Positions 60,696-64,000 of a stretch of DNA of 64,000 nucleotides are shown here, one piece after another. The notes beneath the pieces are model-generated. The model did no database searches and was not told the DNA's origin. It was given only the letters and a program-made list of their open reading frames with translations. Origin of the DNA: Pseudoalteromonas sp. SMS1. Its GTDB lineage: Bacteria > Pseudomonadota > Gammaproteobacteria > Enterobacterales > Alteromonadaceae. The stretch's first letter is position 1, and each line of letters begins with the position of its first letter. The stretch spans positions 107,183 to 171,182 of the forward strand of contig NZ_JAKGBI010000014.1 in the NCBI RefSeq assembly GCF_021530565.1. Reading direction: 5' to 3'. The position numbers and the translations under genes are program-made.

Positions 60696-61559
60696 TTATT
60701 TTGTCATTGCGAAGGGCGTCCCCATTCTTGTAACCGTTTCAGGTAGTTGATCTGCTAAGAAATCGGCTTGATCAGCACCCCACGCTAATATCACCGTTGA
60801 ACCCAGTTTAAAGCGACCCATTTCTTCACCTTTTTTCAAGGTAATCTTTTGTTCGCCTTCAGCAGGGTAACGCCAACTAAAAATGTCCTTCCCGGCAGGA
60901 GGGGTTACCGTCCCAGCCCAGACCGTCTCTATACTGGCCACTATGGTGGCACCAACAAGTACCATGGCCAAAGGGCCTAGCTCAGTATCAAAGATAGCGA
61001 CAACTCGTTCATTACGAGCAAATAGGTTAGGTACATTCTGAGCAGTTAACGGGTTAACTGAAAATAAATCACCAGGTACGTAGATCATCTTTCTTAACGT
61101 GCCATCTACCGGCATATGAATGCGATGATAGTCTTTAGGGGCAAGGTAAATTGTTGCAAACTTCCCGCCTAAATACGGAGCAACATCTTCTTTTTGTCCG
61201 CCAAGAAGAGTCTGTAGACTGTAATCATGGCCTTTCGCCTGAATAATTTGGCCGTCAACCACGTCACCTAGTTGACTGATCGCGCCATCAACAGGGTGTG
61301 CAACGATGTTTTGTGCGTCAGCTAGGGGGCGAATACCGGGCTTCAATGGGCGCGTAAAAAACTCATTGAAGGTTTTGTAATGTGCAGGATCTTCATGCAA
61401 AGCTTCACTCATATCAATCTTGTATTGTTTTATAAATACTTTAATTAATTGGGTAGTAAGCGCACCAGCTTGGGCTGCTGCGAGCTTTCCTACCAAACGC
61501 GAAATGGCGTGCTTTGGTAGCGCGTATTGCATTGCAATCTTTAATTTATCCAAGTTCAC
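60696..61559 (-). CDS. psd: Phosphatidylserine decarboxylase proenzyme
   Basis: 287 residues. The autocleavage site LGST sits near the C-terminus, making S254 the pyruvoyl residue. [44 protein letters not shown] and ETVWAGT are family blocks. It produces phosphatidylethanolamine at the inner membrane. GTG start with AGGA upstream. The C-terminal extension of the E. coli enzyme is absent. It follows rsgA on the minus strand, as in E. coli. Confidence 0.95.
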   Translation of the reverse strand: MNLDKLKIAMQYALPKHAISRLVGKLAAAQAGALTTQLIKVFIKQYKIDMSEALHEDPAHYKTFNEFFTRPLKPGIRPLADAQNIVAHPVDGAISQLGDVVDGQIIQAKGHDYSLQTLLGGQKEDVAPYLGGKFATIYLAPKDYHRIHMPVDGTLRKMIYVPGDLFSVNPLTAQNVPNLFARNERVVAIFDTELGPLAMVLVGATIVASIETVWAGTVTPPAGKDIFSWRYPAEGEQKITLKKGEEMGRFKLGSTVILAWGADQADFLADQLPETVTRMGTPFAMTK

Positions 61560-61636
61560 TTTATGTATCCTGACAAAATGGGTTGAAAGTGATATTCAAC
61601 ACCGTGTTGATTATTTTAATTTGGCTGTAGATGGTA

Positions 61637-62689
61637 TCAAACTCTGGGCGCCCGTGCACCTGCACGGCCATCCGCCATAGACTCAAGAATGCGGTGATAG
61701 CTGTCAAAACGCAGCTCACTGATCTGACCCTGTTCAACGGCATCCAAAATAAGGCACCCAGGGTCATTCAAATGTTTGCAATCTCTAAAACGGCAACCAC
61801 CGATAAACGCTCTAAACTCTTTAAAGCACCATGTCACACGTTCTACATCCAAGTGCCAAAGTCCGAACTCGCGGATCCCTGGACTGTCAATTAGGTTTCC
61901 GCCGCTCGGCAAATGGTGGAGTTTTGATACGGTGGTGGTGTGCTGACCTAGGCCGCTGTTTTCAGAAACTTCCTGCGTTAAAATACCGGCATCAGGCAGC
62001 ACTGTATTGACGAGTGTTGACTTTCCAACCCCTGATTGGCCAACAAAAATGTTGTTTTTATCGACTAACAGAGATTTTAGTTCTTCAATACCAACGCCTG
62101 ACTTATTGCTGACAAGCAAGACTTGATACCCCAATTCTCGATAAATATCGAGCACGTCATTGACGTATTCAAGGCCTTCGTCATCGAGCAGATCGATTTT
62201 ATTCAAGATAAGAATCGGCTCAATGCCCATGTCTTCGCATGCGACCAGGTATCTATCAATGATGTGCGGAGTAAATTCAGGCACTACCGCGGACACCATG
62301 AGGATCTGATCGATATTTGCAGCTACCACTTTGACACCGTCGTAGAAGTCAGGGCGCGTGAGCTGTGAGCGACGTTCTTCTACGGCTTCAACAACACCTG
62401 CCAGATCGCCTTCGCTGACTTTGGCACGGCGAAAAATAACATTATCGCCGCACACCAAGCTGCCAGCGGTACGTCTAATATTACAGCGCAGCACTTCGCC
62501 ATCTTGGACTTCGATATCCGCATGCTGACCGAAGCGACTGACAACAGTCGCATTTTCTGTGGGGCCTAAGTTGTCTGATTGCCATTGCAGATCAGCGCTT
62601 TCATTGTGTTTGGCCTTAGCCAAACGCTTTTGTTGGTTGGCCTTAATCCTACGGGATTGGCCATGACTGAGTTTTTTACGTTTTGCCAT
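61637..62689 (-). CDS. rsgA: Ribosome small-subunit GTPase RsgA (YjeQ)
   Basis: 350 residues. An N-terminal OB-fold is followed by a circularly permuted GTPase, with G4 (LNKIDL) preceding G1 (GQSGVGKST) and G3 ([10 protein letters not shown]), and a C-terminal zinc finger ([14 protein letters not shown]). It helps 30S maturation. The start is the ATG at 62689 ([14 protein letters not shown]), matching the family; the longer frame from 62740 adds non-conserved residues. Confidence 0.95.
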   Translation of the reverse strand: MAKRKKLSHGQSRRIKANQQKRLAKAKHNESADLQWQSDNLGPTENATVVSRFGQHADIEVQDGEVLRCNIRRTAGSLVCGDNVIFRRAKVSEGDLAGVVEAVEERRSQLTRPDFYDGVKVVAANIDQILMVSAVVPEFTPHIIDRYLVACEDMGIEPILILNKIDLLDDEGLEYVNDVLDIYRELGYQVLLVSNKSGVGIEELKSLLVDKNNIFVGQSGVGKSTLVNTVLPDAGILTQEVSENSGLGQHTTTVSKLHHLPSGGNLIDSPGIREFGLWHLDVERVTWCFKEFRAFIGGCRFRDCKHLNDPGCLILDAVEQGQISELRFDSYHRILESMADGRAGARAPRV

Positions 62690-62863
62690 ATCAATAAACT
62701 CACGAGACGAATTATTGCGAATGATTGGTGTATAAGCCATTCATAGGCTATAACTCAATAAAATTGCCCCGCTTTGTAAAAAAAAGCTTTTGGTCGAGTG
62801 ATGAAGCTAATATGATATATCTAATTGCATTGGATCTAAAGGAAAGTACCGCTAAGGTAGTGT

Positions 62864-63409
62864 ATGTCTTTTCATGAATCAAACTTGGTATGGCTCGACC
62901 TAGAGATGACAGGGCTAGAACCTAAAACAGATAAAATTCTCGAAATCGCGACGGTGATCACTGATGTTGATCTTAATGTGTTAGCGGAAGGCCCTGTAAT
63001 TGCTATACATCAAAGCGATGACTTACTGGACAACATGGATGAGTGGTGTACCAATCAGCATGGTCGTTCGGGTCTAACTGCACGTTGTAAAGCGAGTACT
63101 TTTGATGAAGCTTATGCTGTTAAAGAAACGCTCGATTTCTTAAAACAGTGGGTGCCACCTGGAAAATCTCCCATGTGTGGCAATTCAATTGGTCAAGATC
63201 GCCGCTTTTTACACAAATACATGCCGGAATTGGAAGCATATTTTCATTATCGGAATTTAGATGTGAGTACAATTAAGGAGCTAGCACGTCGCTGGCGCCC
63301 AGAATTATTGAATGATATTCAGAAAAAAAGCTCGCATTTGGCGTTGGATGATATCAAAGACTCCATCATGGAATTGAAGGTCTATCAGCAAAAATTCTTC
63401 AAAATTTAA
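62864..63409 (+). CDS. orn: Oligoribonuclease
   Basis: 181-residue DEDDh 3'-5' exonuclease: WLDLEMTGL (first D and E), [15 protein letters not shown], and [12 protein letters not shown] (His and last Asp). It degrades 2-5-nt RNAs, including pGpG from c-di-GMP breakdown. It is divergent from rsgA and upstream of the tRNA-Gly array, an arrangement shared with E. coli. Confidence 0.97.
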   Translation: MSFHESNLVWLDLEMTGLEPKTDKILEIATVITDVDLNVLAEGPVIAIHQSDDLLDNMDEWCTNQHGRSGLTARCKASTFDEAYAVKETLDFLKQWVPPGKSPMCGNSIGQDRRFLHKYMPELEAYFHYRNLDVSTIKELARRWRPELLNDIQKKSSHLALDDIKDSIMELKVYQQKFFKI

Positions 63410-63418
63410 AAAAAGTAC

Positions 63419-63446
63419 TTGCAAAGCTTTTCGTATCTTGTAGAAT
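63419..63446 (+). promoter_or_regulatory. Promoter of the tRNA-Gly array
   Basis: -35 TTGCAA (63419-63424), a 16-bp spacer and -10 TAGAAT (63441-63446), followed by a GC-rich discriminator (CCTGCCCCGC), as expected of stringently controlled stable-RNA promoters. Confidence 0.65.
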
Positions 63447-63507
63447 CCTGCCCCGCTTGAAAGGACAAGCTCAATACGTATTGAGGCAAGTTTTAAGCGG
63501 GTATGAA

Positions 63508-63583
63508 GCGGCACTAGCTCAGCTGGTAGAGCGCGACCTTGCCAAGGTCGAGGTCACGAGTTCGAACCTCGTGTGCCGCTCCA
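63508..63583 (+). tRNA. glyT: tRNA-Gly(GCC), copy 1
   Basis: 76 nt with encoded CCA. The acceptor stem is GCGGCAC/GTGCCGC, the anticodon loop TTGCCAA (anticodon GCC) and the T-loop TTCGAAC. All arms pair. Confidence 0.97.
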
Positions 63584-63630
63584 AACATTCAGTTTTATTC
63601 CACTGGTGAAATAACGAATAAACCTCTGAT

Positions 63631-63675
63631 GCAGCTTTGGCTCAGCTGTGAGAATGTGAGAGGCGACCTGTCGCA
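63631..63675 (+). pseudogene. tRNA-Gly 5'-half-like relic in spacer 1
   Basis: GCAGCTTTGGCTCAGCTG resembles the 5' end of the neighbouring tRNA (GCGGCACTAGCTCAGCTG), followed by GCGACCTGTCGC in place of the anticodon arm. No 3' half is recognisable, so it cannot fold as a tRNA. Confidence 0.35.
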
Positions 63676-63707
63676 CTCCAGTGAACAATTCAGAGTAACC
63701 CTATGAA

Positions 63708-63783
63708 GCGGCACTAGCTCAGCTGGTAGAGCGCGACCTTGCCAAGGTCGAGGTCACGAGTTCGAACCTCGTGTGCCGCTCCA
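63708..63783 (+). tRNA. glyT: tRNA-Gly(GCC), copy 2
   Basis: Identical in sequence to copy 1 and 200 bp downstream of it, including the encoded CCA. Confidence 0.97.
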
Positions 63784-63830
63784 AACACTCAGTTTTATTC
63801 TACTGACTAAATAACGAATAAACCTCTGAT

Positions 63831-63875
63831 GCAGCACTGGCTCAGCTGTAAGAATGTGAGACGCGACCTGTCGCA
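63831..63875 (+). pseudogene. tRNA-Gly 5'-half-like relic in spacer 2
   Basis: GCAGCACTGGCTCAGCTG differs from the tRNA 5' end at only two positions, and GCGACCTGTCGC follows; it is closer to the tRNA than the spacer 1 copy. Confidence 0.4.
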
Positions 63876-63905
63876 CTTCACGGACAATTCAGAGCAAACT
63901 ATGAA

Positions 63906-63981
63906 GCGGCACTAGCTCAGCTGGTAGAGCGCGACCTTGCCAAGGTCGAGGTCACGAGTTCGAACCTCGTGTGCCGCTCCA
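63906..63981 (+). tRNA. glyT: tRNA-Gly(GCC), copy 3
   Basis: Identical to copies 1 and 2; 198 bp after copy 2. The flank after it repeats the spacer start, so a further copy may lie outside the window. Confidence 0.97.
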
Positions 63982-64000
63982 AACTCTCAGTTTTATTCCA

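Larger units (their letters stand above)
63508..64000 (+). repeat. ~200-bp tandem repeat carrying tRNA-Gly genes
   Basis: The unit is one tRNA plus a ~122-bp spacer (starts at 63508, 63708, 63906). Spacers share CAGTTTTATTC, AATAACGAATAAACCTCTG and ACAATTCAGAG with scattered changes, while the tRNA parts are identical. Confidence 0.9.

Noticed and set aside
63508..64000. Direct repeats at the window end as a CRISPR array
   Set aside because: The repeats are 76-nt complete tRNA-Gly genes with ~122-bp, mutually similar spacers; CRISPR repeats are shorter and their spacers differ.

Overview
The window reads as chromosomal DNA of a marine gammaproteobacterium of the order Alteromonadales, most likely Pseudoalteromonas or a close relative. 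This is an inference from gene order and protein character, not from a database search. Several blocks keep classical gammaproteobacterial neighbourhoods: polA with engB nearby, pabA next to the arginine-succinylation genes, and psd-rsgA divergent from orn followed by tandem tRNA-Gly genes. There is no rRNA, CRISPR array, prophage or recognisable insertion sequence.

Layout. 1-9.5 kb: tail of ilvA, a membrane-anchored NMT1/THI5-like protein, a methyltransferase overlapping beta-carbonic anhydrase, ubiK, rep, a GAF-GAF-GGDEF-degenerate-EAL protein and a cytochrome c5. 9.5-19 kb: elbB, polA with two DnaA boxes upstream and a possible structured small RNA downstream, yceI, a DUF1285 gene, engB, cytochrome c4, a strong CsrB-type small RNA with an upstream UvrY/GacA-like palindrome, a methyltransferase, yihI, a DUF2489 gene and a 49-residue peptide gene. 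19-27 kb: pabA, an HDOD protein, argD/astC-astA-astD with a tandem ARG box, a DUF3802-like gene, an OsmC-type protein and speD. 27-37 kb: a TonB-dependent receptor, a thioesterase, a META lipoprotein, and a TPP riboswitch in front of thiC-thiO-thiS-thiG-thiDE-thiF.

37-60.7 kb is the unusual part: a polyunsaturated-fatty-acid-synthase-like (Pfa-like) megasynthase locus. It encodes a free-standing acyl carrier protein (ACP), an alpha/beta-hydrolase thioesterase, KS-AT-4xACP-KR-DH (PfaA type), KS-CLF-AT-DH-DH (PfaC type with the acyltransferase built in), a PfaD enoyl reductase, a large acyl-CoA-dehydrogenase-like protein, an RND/MMPL exporter and a LolA-like periplasmic protein. A divergent gene encodes an outer-membrane beta-barrel. 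The spacing suggests one operon that makes a long-chain, probably unsaturated acyl product and sends it to the outer envelope. The locus sits between the thiamine operon and psd. It carries no phosphopantetheinyl transferase or regulator. Its product cannot be read from sequence.

60.7-64 kb: psd and rsgA (minus strand), orn (plus), then three near-identical tRNA-Gly(GCC) genes in about 200-bp repeats whose spacers hold sequence resembling the 5' half of the tRNA. The array probably continues past the window edge.
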